DNA of 64,000 bases, taken from assembly GCF_030813595.1 (NCBI RefSeq), contig NZ_JAUSUH010000001.1, forward strand, positions 124,001-188,000, in the 5' to 3' direction. Each line of letters starts with the position of its first letter. Position 1 is the first letter of the stretch. The notes beneath the pieces were generated by a model that was given only the letters and a program-made list of their open reading frames with translations, was not told the origin of the DNA and ran no database searches. This stretch comes from Ancylobacter vacuolatus (GTDB lineage Bacteria; Pseudomonadota; Alphaproteobacteria; Rhizobiales; Xanthobacteraceae). Both the position numbers and the translations under genes were made by a program. Positions 47,769 through 58,010 of this stretch are shown piece by piece.

Positions 47769-50195
47769 ATGGCTCGTTCCCGGTTCGTGAGTAGATTGGC
47801 CTCGGTTGTCGGCTTTGCCCTTCTGGTGGCGGTCGGCAGTGTGTCGGGTGCCGTCATGGCGCCTGGAGTGGCCATGGCTCAGTCGGCGAATTCAATTGTG
47901 GTCGAGGGGAATCAGCGCGTCGATGCCGATACCATCCGCTCCTATTTCCAGCCCGCTCCCGGCCAGTCGCTGACACCCGCCAAGATCGACGAGGCGCTCA
48001 AGTCGCTTTACGCCACGGGCCTTTTCTCCGACGTCACGATCAGCAACCGCGGTGGGCGGATGGTCGTTACTGTCGTCGAGAATCAGGTGATCAACCGCGT
48101 TGCCTTCGAGGGCAACAAGAAGGTCAAGGACGACCAGCTGGCGCTGGAGGTTCAGTCCAAGGCTCGCAGCCCGCTCTCCAAGACGACGGTGCAGGCCGAC
48201 ACGCAGCGCATCATCGACGTCTATCATCGCGCTGGTCGCTACGACGTGCGCGTCGAGCCGAAGATCATCGAGCGGGGCCAGGGTCGTGTCGATCTGGTGT
48301 TCGAGATCACCGAAGGCGACAAGCTGGGTGTGGCCGAGATCAAGTTTGTCGGCAACAAGGCCTATTCGGAATACAAGCTGAAGGAAGAGGTCACGACCAC
48401 GGAGACCAACTGGCTCTCCTGGCTGAAGAACACCGACATTTATGACGTCGACCGCATCAATACCGACCAGGAACTGCTGCGCCGCTTTTACCTGAAGCAT
48501 GGCTATGCCGATTTCCGCATCATCTCGGTGACGGCCGATCTCGACCGGGCGCGCGACGGCTTCATCCTGACCTATGTGATTGAGGAAGGCCCGCAGTATC
48601 GCATCGGCACGGTCGATGTGGTCAGTGGGATCAAGGATGTCTCGATCAACGATCTGCGTGGCGCCCTGCGCGTCGCGCCCGGCCAGGTCTACAATGCCGA
48701 GCTGGTGGAGAAGTCGGTCGAGAACGCCACGATCGAAGTCTCGAAGTCGGGCTATGCCTTCGCTCAGATCCGTCCGCGCGGCGACCGCAATGTCGAAGCG
48801 CGCACCATCTCGCTGGTCTTCGCTGTCGAGGAAGGCCCGCGCGTCTATGTCGAGCGCATCGAGATCCGCGGCAATGTCCGTACCCGCGACTGGGTTATCC
48901 GCCGCGAGTTCGATTTCGCCGAAGGTGATGCCTATAACCGCGTGATGGTGGACCGCGCCGAGCGTCGCCTGCGCAATCTCGGTTACTTCAAGGAAGTGAA
49001 GATCACCAACGAGCCGGGCACCGCGCCCGACCGCATCATCCTTGTGGTGACGGTTGAGGATCAGCCCACCGGTGAGTTCTCGGTCTCGGGCGGCTATTCG
49101 ACCTCGGACGGCTTCATCGGCGAAGTGGCGATCTCGGAGAAGAACTTCCTCGGGCGCGGGCAGTATGTCCGCCTCGCCGGCCAGCTCGGCGAGAACGTGC
49201 AGGGCGCCGATTTCAGCTTCACCGAGCCCTATTTCCTCGATTATCGCATCGCCGCCGGCTTCGACCTGTTCTGGAAGACGACCAATGCCACCAGCTACAG
49301 CCAGTACGACACGGAGTCGGCAGGCGGCACACTGCGTATCGCCCTGCCGTTGACCGACGAGCTGACGCTGGGCCTGCGCTACATGCTGTCGCAGAAGGAA
49401 ATCTCAGTCAGCATCACGGACGAGGTCTACAACAACATTTCGTGGGCCCTGCTCGAGATCAACAATGAGTCAATTGTTACCTCGGCGGTCGGCTACACCC
49501 TGTCCTACAACATGCTGGACGATAACCGTAACCCGTCCAACGGCTACCTGATCGAACTGAAGCAGGACTTCGCCGGTCTCGGCGGCGACACGACCTATGT
49601 CCGCACCACCTTCGACACCCGTTTCTACACCCCGATCGTCGGCGACTTCGTGCTGCTGCTGCGTGGCCAGGTCGGCAATGTGGCCGGGTGGGGTAATGAG
49701 GACCTGCGGATCACGGACAATTTCTTCAAGGGTCCTGACCTCGTTCGCGGCTTCGCGCCGAACGGCATCGGTCCGCGCGATCTGGCCTCGGGCGCCTATG
49801 GCCAGGACATGGATGCGCTCGGTGGCACGATGTACTGGGGTACCTCGGCGGAAGTTCAGTTTCCGCTCTCCTTCCTGCCCAAGGATTTCGGCCTGAAGGC
49901 GGCGGTGTTTGCCGATGCCGGATCGCTCTGGGACTATCAGGGCAACACCACCTTCCCGAACATTCCGAACTGGGACAAGAACTTGGTGGATTGCAGTGCG
50001 ATTGCCGGCTCTTCGACAAAGGGCCTTCAGAATGTCTGCGTCGCCGACAGCGACAGCATCCGGTCCTCGGTCGGTGTCAGCTTGATCTGGCAGTCGCCCT
50101 TCGGTCCGCTGCGCTTCGACTATGCCTGGGCTCTGTCGAAGGAATGGTATGACGAGGTGCAGCAGTTCCGCTTCAGCGGCGGCACCCGCTTCTGA
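47769..50195 (+). CDS. bamA: Outer membrane protein assembly factor BamA
   Basis: BamA, 808 residues, the core of the beta-barrel assembly machine. A signal peptide (VGFALLVAVGSVSGAVMAPG, cleavage near AMA-QS) is followed by five POTRA domains (about 40-440; first one begins NSIVVEGNQRVDADTIRSYF) and a 16-stranded barrel whose last strand ends in RFSGGTRF, with the terminal aromatic. DLVRGFAPNGIGPRD is the conserved VRGF loop. The start at 47769 was chosen for the signal peptide; upstream in-frame codons add a non-signal segment. Confidence 0.96.
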   Translation: MARSRFVSRLASVVGFALLVAVGSVSGAVMAPGVAMAQSANSIVVEGNQRVDADTIRSYFQPAPGQSLTPAKIDEALKSLYATGLFSDVTISNRGGRMVVTVVENQVINRVAFEGNKKVKDDQLALEVQSKARSPLSKTTVQADTQRIIDVYHRAGRYDVRVEPKIIERGQGRVDLVFEITEGDKLGVAEIKFVGNKAYSEYKLKEEVTTTETNWLSWLKNTDIYDVDRINTDQELLRRFYLKHGYADFRIISVTADLDRARDGFILTYVIEEGPQYRIGTVDVVSGIKDVSINDLRGALRVAPGQVYNAELVEKSVENATIEVSKSGYAFAQIRPRGDRNVEARTISLVFAVEEGPRVYVERIEIRGNVRTRDWVIRREFDFAEGDAYNRVMVDRAERRLRNLGYFKEVKITNEPGTAPDRIILVVTVEDQPTGEFSVSGGYSTSDGFIGEVAISEKNFLGRGQYVRLAGQLGENVQGADFSFTEPYFLDYRIAAGFDLFWKTTNATSYSQYDTESAGGTLRIALPLTDELTLGLRYMLSQKEISVSITDEVYNNISWALLEINNESIVTSAVGYTLSYNMLDDNRNPSNGYLIELKQDFAGLGGDTTYVRTTFDTRFYTPIVGDFVLLLRGQVGNVAGWGNEDLRITDNFFKGPDLVRGFAPNGIGPRDLASGAYGQDMDALGGTMYWGTSAEVQFPLSFLPKDFGLKAAVFADAGSLWDYQGNTTFPNIPNWDKNLVDCSAIAGSSTKGLQNVCVADSDSIRSSVGVSLIWQSPFGPLRFDYAWALSKEWYDEVQQFRFSGGTRF

Positions 50196-50283
50196 TAAGC
50201 TCCACCCCATTATGCAGCACGGCGGTCCGGTCATCCGGGCCGCTTGTGCGTTTGGGTAACGGCACGGCAGTCGACAGGCGGCG

Positions 50284-51372
50284 ATGAACGATCCCTTCTT
50301 CCATTTGGCGCCGGTGCCGCTGACGCTGGCCGAGATTGCCGCGCTTCTCGGTACGTCGGCGAGCGAGGCTGTCGCCGGCGCGCCGTCGGTGCGGATTTCC
50401 GGCGTGGCCTCGCTCGAGGAGGCCGGCCCCGCCGATCTCGCCTTCATGGACGGCGCCCGCCATGTGCCGGCGCTGCGCGACACCCGTGCCGGCGCGTGCC
50501 TCGTCACTGATCGCTTTGCCGAACATGTGCCGGAAGGCACGGTGGCGCTCTGCGTTGCCAAGCCGCACGCGGCCTTTGTCACGGTTGCCCGCCAGCTCCA
50601 TGCGGCAAGCCTGCGCCCGGGTTCGATGTTCGGCCATGTCGGCATCGCCGCCGGGGCCGTGGTGCATCCGCAGGCGCGGATCGAAGCGGAGGTGACGGTT
50701 GACCCGGGCGTTGTGATTGGTGCCGGGGCTGAAATCGGCAGCGGAACTGTGGTCGCCGCCGGTGCGGTGATCGGGCCGGGCGTTCGCATCGGGCGTCATT
50801 GCTCGATCGGCGCCGGGGTAACTCTGCAGCACGCGCTGCTCGGCGACCGGGTCATCGTCCATCCGGGCGCGCGGATCGGGCAGGACGGTTTCGGCTATGT
50901 CGGCAGCGCCCGGGGCCACGCCAAGATTCCGCAGCTCGCCCGGGTGATCCTGCAGGACGATGTGGAGATCGGCGCCTCGACGACGATTGACCGCGGCGGG
51001 CTGCGCGACACGGTGATCGGCGAGGGCACCAAGATCGACAATCTGGTGCAGATCGCGCACAACGTGGTCATCGGTCGCCACTGCATCATCGTCTCGCAGA
51101 CCGGCATCGCCGGCAGCGCGACGCTAGGGGATTTCGTGATGTTGGGCGGGCAGGTCGGGGTCATCGGACATGTCCGCGTCGGCGACGGCGCGCGTATCGC
51201 CGCCACCAGCAATGTGAAGGATGACGTGCCGCCCGGTGCCGAATGGGGCGGTTCGCCGGCGAAGCCGATGCGCGACTGGTTCCGCGAGGTGATGGCGCTG
51301 CAGCGGCTAGGGCGTGGCGAGGGAACAAGTTCTGGCCAGCGCGGCGTCGCCGGCGAACAACAGGGACAGTAG
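50284..51372 (+). CDS. lpxD: UDP-3-O-acylglucosamine N-acyltransferase
   Basis: LpxD, 362 residues, third step of lipid A synthesis. An N-terminal uridine-binding domain (about 1-100) is followed by left-handed beta-helix hexapeptide repeats; [20 protein letters not shown] is the conserved catalytic-His region. Unlike in many bacteria, no skp/ompH lies between bamA and lpxD. fabZ starts after three bases. Confidence 0.96.
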   Translation: MNDPFFHLAPVPLTLAEIAALLGTSASEAVAGAPSVRISGVASLEEAGPADLAFMDGARHVPALRDTRAGACLVTDRFAEHVPEGTVALCVAKPHAAFVTVARQLHAASLRPGSMFGHVGIAAGAVVHPQARIEAEVTVDPGVVIGAGAEIGSGTVVAAGAVIGPGVRIGRHCSIGAGVTLQHALLGDRVIVHPGARIGQDGFGYVGSARGHAKIPQLARVILQDDVEIGASTTIDRGGLRDTVIGEGTKIDNLVQIAHNVVIGRHCIIVSQTGIAGSATLGDFVMLGGQVGVIGHVRVGDGARIAATSNVKDDVPPGAEWGGSPAKPMRDWFREVMALQRLGRGEGTSSGQRGVAGEQQGQ

Positions 51373-51375
51373 GGG

Positions 51376-51864
51376 ATGGACGTGCAGGAGCAAGCCGCAG
51401 TTGAACCCACGGCGCTGGGTGCCGCCGATATTCAGCGTATCCTGGCGACGCTTCCCCACCGCTATCCATTCCTCATGGTCGACCGCATCGTCGGCATTGA
51501 AGGTGACAGGAAGGCGGTGGGGATCAAGAACGTCTCGGCCAATGAGCCGCATTTCCAGGGCCATTTCCCGGACAATCCGGTCATGCCCGGCGTACTCATC
51601 CTTGAGGGCATGGCGCAGACCGCCGGCACCATCTGCCTGCTGGACCGGCCTGAGGATGGTGCGCCCTCGCTGGTCTATTTCATGACCATCGACAAGGCCA
51701 AGTTCCGTAAGCCGGTGCTGCCGGGCGACGTGCTTGAGTATCACATGACCCAGATGACCAAGCGGCGGAACATGTGGTGGTTCCGTGGTGAGGCCAAGGT
51801 GGACGGGCAGATCGTCGCCGAGGCGGAAGTGGGCGCGATGATCGCCCGCGGGGAACGTAAATGA
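51376..51864 (+). CDS. fabZ: 3-hydroxyacyl-[acyl-carrier-protein] dehydratase FabZ
   Basis: FabZ, 162 residues, hot-dog-fold dehydratase of fatty acid elongation. [20 protein letters not shown] holds the catalytic His, and [19 protein letters not shown] the catalytic Glu. Its product pool feeds both membrane lipid and lipid A synthesis. The stop overlaps the lpxA start in ATGA. Confidence 0.97.
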   Translation: MDVQEQAAVEPTALGAADIQRILATLPHRYPFLMVDRIVGIEGDRKAVGIKNVSANEPHFQGHFPDNPVMPGVLILEGMAQTAGTICLLDRPEDGAPSLVYFMTIDKAKFRKPVLPGDVLEYHMTQMTKRRNMWWFRGEAKVDGQIVAEAEVGAMIARGERK

Positions 51865-52694
51865 ACGAAGCCGAGGCGAAGATCGACCCGCTGGCGCGTG
51901 TCGAGGCGGGTGCCGTTCTGGGCGCCGGCGTCGAGATCGGGCCGTTCTGCACCGTGGGGCCGCACGTGGTGCTGGGAGCCGGAGTCAAGCTGATCTCGCA
52001 TGTCGCGATAGGCGGGCACACCACCATCGGCGAGGGTTCGACGATCTATCCCTTCGCCTCGCTCGGCTTCGCGCCGCAGTCACTCGGCTACAAGGGCGAG
52101 CCGACGCGGCTGGTGATCGGCCGCAACTGCACCGTCCGCGAGCATGCGACGATGAACACCGGCACCGCTGGCGGGCACCAGGAGACGGTTGTCGGCGACA
52201 ATTGCCTGTTCATGGTGAACAGCCATGTGGCGCATGACTGCATCGTCGGCAACAATGTCATCTTCGCCAACAACGCGACGCTGGCCGGCCATGTGAGCGT
52301 GGGAAACAACGTCTTCCTCGGCGGCATGGCGGCGGTACATCAGTTCGTCCGCATCGGCGACAATGCGATTGTCGGCGGCCTGTGCGGGCTGCAGCACGAT
52401 CTCATTCCGTTCGGCGCCATGATCTATGGCCGCAGCGGACTCGGTGGGCTGAACATTATCGGCATGAAGCGCCGTGGCCTCGGCCGGCCGCAGATCCACG
52501 CGCTGCGCGCGGCCTATCGCGAGCTGTTCTATTCCGGCGGCACGCTGGGCGAGCGCGCCGCGCGCGTGGCTGAGCGCTATGCCGACGACGCCAACGTCAT
52601 GCATGTCGTCGATTTCGTACGCAATGGCGGCAAGCGCCGCCTGACCGTGCCCGAGGATACGGCCGACCATGTCGCCGAACCCGACGCCGCCTGA
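51861..52694 (+). CDS. lpxA: UDP-N-acetylglucosamine acyltransferase
   Basis: LpxA, 277 residues, first step of lipid A synthesis. Hexapeptide repeats fill the first two thirds; [20 protein letters not shown] includes the catalytic His, and the C-terminal helical domain follows ([20 protein letters not shown]). It overlaps fabZ by 4 bases and lpxI by 26 bases. Confidence 0.97.
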   Translation: MNEAEAKIDPLARVEAGAVLGAGVEIGPFCTVGPHVVLGAGVKLISHVAIGGHTTIGEGSTIYPFASLGFAPQSLGYKGEPTRLVIGRNCTVREHATMNTGTAGGHQETVVGDNCLFMVNSHVAHDCIVGNNVIFANNATLAGHVSVGNNVFLGGMAAVHQFVRIGDNAIVGGLCGLQHDLIPFGAMIYGRSGLGGLNIIGMKRRGLGRPQIHALRAAYRELFYSGGTLGERAARVAERYADDANVMHVVDFVRNGGKRRLTVPEDTADHVAEPDAA

Positions 52695-53571
52695 GGCGCC
52701 GTCCTCGACGGGGGATTCCACCGAAGGCCCACTGGCCATCATCTGCGGCGGTGGGGCCTTTCCCCTCGCTGTGGCCGAGGGCGCGCGGCGGGCCGGGCGG
52801 CAGGTTGTCCTGTTCCCGGTGCGTGGCTTTGCCGATGCTTCCTTCGAGGCTTGGCCGCATGCCTGGATCTCGCTCGGCCGCTTCGGTTTCCTCAAGAGCG
52901 AGCTGCGCCGCCGGGGCTGCCGTGACGTCGTCTTCATCGGCAATGTGCTGCGCCCGCGTATTCGCGATCTCCGGCTCGACTGGGCGACGCTGCGGCTGCT
53001 GCCGCGTGCCGTTGCCCTGCTGCGCGGCGGCGATGACTATCTGCTCACCGGCCTTGGCCGGCTGATGGAGGAATCGGGCTTCCGCCTCGTTGGCGCGCAT
53101 GAGGCGGCGCCGGAAATCCTTATGCCCGCCGGACAGCTCGGCACTGTGGCGCCCGATGCCGCCGCGCGCGAGGATATCGCCCGCGGTCGCGCTGCGCTGG
53201 CGGTGATGGGCCCGCTCGACATCGGCCAGGGGCTGGTAGTGATGAACCGTCATGTCGTCGCGGTGGAGGCGGCCGAGGGTACCGATCTCATGCTCGCCCG
53301 TGTCGCCGAGCTGCGGGGCAATGGCCGCATCAAGATGCCGGCGCGTTGCGGGGTGCTGGTCAAGCGCCCGAAGGAGGGGCAGGATCTGCGAATTGATCTT
53401 CCCTCCTTCGGCGTCCGCACGGTGGAAGGGGCGGCCCGGGCCGGGTTGGCGGGCATCGCGCTGGAGGCCGGCGGCGTCATCGTCGCCGATAGCGCCGCGC
53501 TGATCCGGCTTGCCGACCGGGAGGGCCTGTTCATCCTCGGCGTCGAGCGCGAGGGGACGCAGGGGGCATGA
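52669..53571 (+). CDS. lpxI: UDP-2,3-diacylglucosamine diphosphatase LpxI
   Basis: LpxI (DUF1009), 300 residues, replaces LpxH in Alphaproteobacteria to make lipid X from UDP-diacylglucosamine. PLAIICGGGAFPLAVAEGAR near the start and TDLMLARVAELRGNGRIKMP near 205 are family features. The ATG lies within the end of lpxA, and the stop overlaps lpxB in ATGA; translational coupling is likely. The first ~18 residues are low complexity, so a later start is possible. Confidence 0.93.
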   Translation: MSPNPTPPEAPSSTGDSTEGPLAIICGGGAFPLAVAEGARRAGRQVVLFPVRGFADASFEAWPHAWISLGRFGFLKSELRRRGCRDVVFIGNVLRPRIRDLRLDWATLRLLPRAVALLRGGDDYLLTGLGRLMEESGFRLVGAHEAAPEILMPAGQLGTVAPDAAAREDIARGRAALAVMGPLDIGQGLVVMNRHVVAVEAAEGTDLMLARVAELRGNGRIKMPARCGVLVKRPKEGQDLRIDLPSFGVRTVEGAARAGLAGIALEAGGVIVADSAALIRLADREGLFILGVEREGTQGA

Positions 53572-54746
53572 GCGACCCGGCTCCGCTCGACATATTCATC
53601 GTCGCCGGCGAGGAATCGGGCGATGTGCTGGGTGCCGGGTTGATGGCGGAGCTGAAGGTGCTCCATGCCGGCGGGGTGCGCTTTCGCGGCGTCGGCGGCG
53701 CCCGCATGCAGGCGCAGGGGCTGGTGCCGCTCTTCCCCATGGAAGACATCACCGCGATGGGCTTTGCACAGGTGATCGGCGGCCTGCCGCGCATCCTGCG
53801 GCGCATGAGCGAGACGGCACAGGCGATCATCGCCCAGCTGCCGGATATAGTGGTGATGGTTGACGCGCCCGATTTCACCCATCGCGTCGCCCGCAAGGTG
53901 CGGGCGCGCCTGCCGAAGCTGCCGATCGTCAAATATGTCGCCCCCACCGTCTGGGTGTGGCGGCCGGGGCGCGCCAAGGCTATGGCGCCGGACTTCGACC
54001 GGGTGCTGGCGCTGCTACCCTTCGAGCCCGAGGCAATGCACACGCTGGGCGGGCCGCTGACCACCTATGTCGGCCACCCCTTGCTGGGTGAACTGGCCAC
54101 GCTCCGGCCGTCTGCCGAAGAGGCGGCCCGGCGCGCGGCGGCGCCGCCGGTTCTGCTGGTGCTGCCCGGCAGCCGGCGGGCGGAACTGGCGCGCCTCGGG
54201 GCCACCTTTGGCGAGGTGCTGGCGCGGCTCACGGCCGAGGTGCCGGATGTCGAGCTGGTGCTGCCGACCCTGCCGGGCCGGCGGGCGCAGGTGGAAGAGA
54301 TGGTCGGGTCCTGGCCGGTCAAGCCCCGCATTATTGTCGAGGATGAGGAGAAGCGGGCCGCCTTCCGGGTGGCGCGGGCGGCGCTCGCCGCTTCCGGCAC
54401 GGTGACGCTGGAACTGGCGCTCGCCGGTGTCCCGACCGTGGCGGCCTATCGGGTGCCATGGCTGGAAGGGCGCATCGCGCCCTTCTTCATCCGGGTGAAG
54501 ACGGCGATCCTGCCCAATCTCATCCTCGATGAGCCGGCCATGCCGGAATATCTGCAATGGCACATCGACCCTCCCGCGATGGCGGAGCAACTGGCGCGGC
54601 TGATCGCTGGAGGGGCGGAGCGGGAGGCACAGCTTTCCGCCTTCGCTCGGCTCGACGCGGTCATGGGCGAGGGCGGCGATCCGCCGAGCCGACGGGCGGC
54701 GCGGGCGGTGCTGGAGACGCTGGCACAGCGCCGCGCCGTGAACTGA
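53568..54746 (+). CDS. lpxB: Lipid-A-disaccharide synthase
   Basis: LpxB, 392 residues, a GT19 glycosyltransferase joining lipid X with UDP-diacylglucosamine. DIFIVAGEESGDVLGAGLMA at the start and VGHPLLGELATL in the middle are conserved, with the nucleotide-binding region in ASGTVTLELALAGVP. Last gene of the lipid A cluster, ending before a bidirectional terminator. Confidence 0.96.
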   Translation: MSDPAPLDIFIVAGEESGDVLGAGLMAELKVLHAGGVRFRGVGGARMQAQGLVPLFPMEDITAMGFAQVIGGLPRILRRMSETAQAIIAQLPDIVVMVDAPDFTHRVARKVRARLPKLPIVKYVAPTVWVWRPGRAKAMAPDFDRVLALLPFEPEAMHTLGGPLTTYVGHPLLGELATLRPSAEEAARRAAAPPVLLVLPGSRRAELARLGATFGEVLARLTAEVPDVELVLPTLPGRRAQVEEMVGSWPVKPRIIVEDEEKRAAFRVARAALAASGTVTLELALAGVPTVAAYRVPWLEGRIAPFFIRVKTAILPNLILDEPAMPEYLQWHIDPPAMAEQLARLIAGGAEREAQLSAFARLDAVMGEGGDPPSRRAARAVLETLAQRRAVN

Positions 54747-54770
54747 GCCCGAGCGATCACTCGCAACAAA

Positions 54771-54803
54771 AAACCCCGCCTTCCAATTCGGAGGACGGGG
54801 TTT
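54771..54803. terminator. Bidirectional terminator between lpxB and gltA
   Basis: A hairpin with eight base pairs AAACCCCG/CGGGGTTT, an inner CCTTC/GGAGG pairing with one bulge, and a loop near CAATTC. A-rich sequence precedes it (AACAAAAAA), giving a T-run for leftward transcription, and GTTT follows on the plus strand. It lies between convergent genes, as expected. Confidence 0.75.
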
Positions 54804-54846
54804 CGAGTTTCAGACCATCAGCATGCAGTCATCGCGGGCATCGCGA

Positions 54847-56154
54847 TCACTTGCGGCGGGCGATCGGCACGTAGTCGCGCTGGGTGGCGCCGGTGTAGAG
54901 CTGGCGCGGACGACCGATGCGCTGGCTCGGATCCTCGATCATTTCCTTCCACTGGCCGATCCAGCCCACGGTGCGGGCGAGGGCGAACAGCACGGTGAAC
55001 ATGGAGGTGGGGAAGCCAAGGGCGCGCAGCGTGATGCCCGAATAGAAGTCGATATTCGGGTACAGCTTGCGCTCGACGAAATACTCGTCCTGCAGCGCGA
55101 TGCGCTCCAGCTCGATGGCGATGTCGAGCAGCGGGTCGTCCTTAATGCCGAGCTCGCCCAGCACTTCGTGGCAGGTGCGCTGCATGATCTTGGCGCGCGG
55201 ATCGTAGTTCTTGTAGACGCGATGGCCAAAGCCCATCAGGCGGAACGGGTCGTTCTTGTCCTTGGCGCGGTTGATGAATTCCGGAATGCGGTCCACCGAG
55301 CCGATCTCGCCGAGCATCTTCAGCGCGGCCTCGTTGGCGCCGCCGTGGGCGGGGCCCCACAGGCAGGCAATGCCGGCGGCGATACAGGCGAAGGGATTGG
55401 CACCCGACGAGCCGGCGAGGCGAACGGTCGAGGTCGAGGCATTCTGCTCGTGGTCGGCGTGCAGGATGAAGATGCGGTCAATGGCGCGCGAGAGGATCGG
55501 GTTGACCTTGTATTCCTCGCAGGGCACCGAGAAGCACATGCGCAGGAAGTTCGAGGCGTAGTCGAGATCGTTCTTCGGGTACACGAAGGGCTGGCCGATC
55601 GAGTATTTATAGGCCATCGCCGCCAGCGTCGGGATCTTCGCGATCATCCGGATCGAGGCGATCATGCGCTGCTGCGGATCGGAGATGTCGGTGCTGTCGT
55701 GGTAGAAGGCCGACAGCGCCCCAACGGAGGCCACCAGCACCGACATCGGGTGCGCGTCGCGACGGAAGCCGTGGAAGAAGCGGCTCATCTGCTCATGCAC
55801 CATGGTGTGGCGCGTGACGCGGTAGTCGAAATCGGCCTTCTGGGCGGCGGTCGGCAGTTCCCCGTAGAGCAGTAGGTAGCAGGTTTCGAGGAAGTCGCTT
55901 TCGGCCAGCTGTTCGATCGGGTAGCCGCGATAGAGCAGGACGCCCTCGTCGCCGTCGATATAGGTGATCTGGCTTTCGCAGGAAGCGGTGGAGGTGAAGC
56001 CGGGATCGTAGGTGAACTTGCCAGTCTGGCTGTAGAGCTTGGCGATGTCGATGACATCCGGCCCTATCGTGCCGTTCAGGATAGGAAGCTCCCAGCTTTC
56101 ATCGCCAATGGTGAGCGTGGCGGATTTTGGCGCGTTGCTTTGGCTGGCGTCCAT
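54847..56154 (-). CDS. gltA: Citrate synthase
   Basis: Type II citrate synthase, 435 residues, condenses oxaloacetate and acetyl-CoA. Catalytic His regions are seen in [20 protein letters not shown] and [15 protein letters not shown], with [19 protein letters not shown] near 310-330. The start ATG at 56154 is preceded by AGGGAGACC; longer in-frame starts extend into the leader. It is convergent with lpxB. Confidence 0.97.
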   Translation of the reverse strand: MDASQSNAPKSATLTIGDESWELPILNGTIGPDVIDIAKLYSQTGKFTYDPGFTSTASCESQITYIDGDEGVLLYRGYPIEQLAESDFLETCYLLLYGELPTAAQKADFDYRVTRHTMVHEQMSRFFHGFRRDAHPMSVLVASVGALSAFYHDSTDISDPQQRMIASIRMIAKIPTLAAMAYKYSIGQPFVYPKNDLDYASNFLRMCFSVPCEEYKVNPILSRAIDRIFILHADHEQNASTSTVRLAGSSGANPFACIAAGIACLWGPAHGGANEAALKMLGEIGSVDRIPEFINRAKDKNDPFRLMGFGHRVYKNYDPRAKIMQRTCHEVLGELGIKDDPLLDIAIELERIALQDEYFVERKLYPNIDFYSGITLRALGFPTSMFTVLFALARTVGWIGQWKEMIEDPSQRIGRPRQLYTGATQRDYVPIARRK

Positions 56155-56391
56155 GCGGGGTCTCCCTGAACCTTGAGAACCGGATCTGAAACGGATCGCG
56201 TCTTTTGCGGGGGCCGCGCCTGCCTTGCGGCAATGTGCAGCGGAGACAGGGGATGTCCCACGGCGGCCCATGGACAAAGTCGTAGCGGTTTCGATCCGCC
56301 CTCGCAAGCGCAGCGAAACCGCTCCCGCATTGCGGCCGAGCCCCGGGGGCGCGCGTTTTCGGGCGCCCCCCGATCGCGGCGGAAAGCGGCG

Positions 56392-57828
56392 TCAGGCTGA
56401 CGTCGCGGCACCTGTCTGGTCGGCAATGCGGGCGAGCGATTCCTCCCGGCCGAGCACCGCGAGAACGTCGAAGATGCCGGGCGAGGTGGTCTTGCCGGTC
56501 ACGGCCGCGCGCAGCGGCTGGGCCAGCATGCCCAGCTTCACGCCTTGCGCTTCCGCCACTGCACGTACTGCCGCCTCGGTCTCCGCCGCGTTCCATTCGC
56601 TCACGCAAGCGAGCTGTCCGGCAGCGGCCGCCAGCAGCCGGCGGGCGTCCTCGGTGAGCAGGGCATGCGCCTTTTCTTCCAGGGGAAGCGGGCGCATCCG
56701 CCAGATATAGGCTGAGCTTTCAATGAGTTCGAGCAGCGTCTTGGCGCGCTCCTTAAGCCCCGGCATGGCGGTGAGCAGCTGGGCGCGACGCTCTGGCGTC
56801 AGCGCGGCGGCGATCGTGCCGCCGTCGGGAATATGCGGAAGCAGCGCGTCGATGGCCTCGATCAGCTCGGCGTCGGGGGTCGAGCGGATATACAGGCCGT
56901 TGATGTTCTCCAGCTTGGCGAAGTCGAAGCGTGCCGCCGAGCGGCCGACCCGGTCGAGGTCGAACAGGCGGGTCATCTCCTCGGTCGAGAAGATTTCCTG
57001 ATCGCCATGGCTCCAGCCGAGGCGCACGAGGTAGTTGCGCAGTGCGGCAGGCAGGTAGCCCATGGCGCGATAGGCATCGACGCCGAGCGCGCCGTGGCGC
57101 TTGGAGAGCTTGGCGCCGTCCGGCCCGTGGATCAGCGGGATGTGCGCCATCTTCGGCACCCCCCAGCCTAGCGCATGGTAGATCTGCGTCTGGCGCGCAG
57201 CATTGGTGAGGTGATCGTCGCCCCGGATGATGTGGGTGACGTTCATGTCGTGGTCGTCTACTACCACCGAGAGCATATAGGTCGGGGTACCATCGGAGCG
57301 CAGCAGGACGAGGTCGTCGAGGTCCTTGTTGGGAATCACCACCCGGCCCTGCACGAGGTCCTCGATGACGGTCTCGCCCTCGGTCGGCGCCTTCAGGCGG
57401 AACACCGGCTTGCGGTCGGCCGGCGCCTCCGCCGGGTCGCGGTCGCGCCAGCGCCCATCATAGCGCGGCGGGCGCCCTTCCTTGCGGGCGGTCTCGCGCA
57501 TCTCCTCAAGCTCCGCCGCGCTGGCGTAGCAGGGATAGGCGCGGCCGGCCGCGATCATCTGCTCCACCGCCTGGCGGTGCCGTTCGGCCCGGGCGAACTG
57601 GTAGATCACATCGCCGGACCAGTCGATGCCGAGCCATTTCAGCCCGTCGATGATGGCGTCGATCGCCTCCGGGGTGGAGCGCTGGCGGTCGGTGTCCTCG
57701 ATGCGGAGCAGCATCGTGCCGCCCTTGGCGCGGGCATAGAGCCAATTGAACAGCGCGGTGCGGGCGCCGCCAATGTGCAGGAAGCCGGTGGGCGAGGGGG
57801 CGAAGCGGGTAACGACGGTCTCGGACAT
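56392..57828 (-). CDS. gltX: Glutamyl-tRNA synthetase
   Basis: Class I synthetase, 478 residues. [20 protein letters not shown] contains the HIGH-type motif, and [14 protein letters not shown] the KMSKS-type motif. GGAAGAGAT precedes the ATG at 57828. The gene is divergent from comEC and about 240 bases upstream of gltA. Confidence 0.97.
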   Translation of the reverse strand: MSETVVTRFAPSPTGFLHIGGARTALFNWLYARAKGGTMLLRIEDTDRQRSTPEAIDAIIDGLKWLGIDWSGDVIYQFARAERHRQAVEQMIAAGRAYPCYASAAELEEMRETARKEGRPPRYDGRWRDRDPAEAPADRKPVFRLKAPTEGETVIEDLVQGRVVIPNKDLDDLVLLRSDGTPTYMLSVVVDDHDMNVTHIIRGDDHLTNAARQTQIYHALGWGVPKMAHIPLIHGPDGAKLSKRHGALGVDAYRAMGYLPAALRNYLVRLGWSHGDQEIFSTEEMTRLFDLDRVGRSAARFDFAKLENINGLYIRSTPDAELIEAIDALLPHIPDGGTIAAALTPERRAQLLTAMPGLKERAKTLLELIESSAYIWRMRPLPLEEKAHALLTEDARRLLAAAAGQLACVSEWNAAETEAAVRAVAEAQGVKLGMLAQPLRAAVTGKTTSPGIFDVLAVLGREESLARIADQTGAATSA

Positions 57829-58010
57829 ATCTCTTCCGTCTGCGCCGGAGGGACGGCGGCGAAGCATGGCGGGCGCGGAGCGTGCGTGTACCATAGGTGT
57901 GCGACGCGGGAAAAGCGGGCCTTCCGTCAGGTGCGGTTCGCCTCGGCCGCCGAGTCTCGGTACCACGCAGAAGGGCAGGGCAGAAACACGCGCGCAAGGG
58001 GCATCGGGGG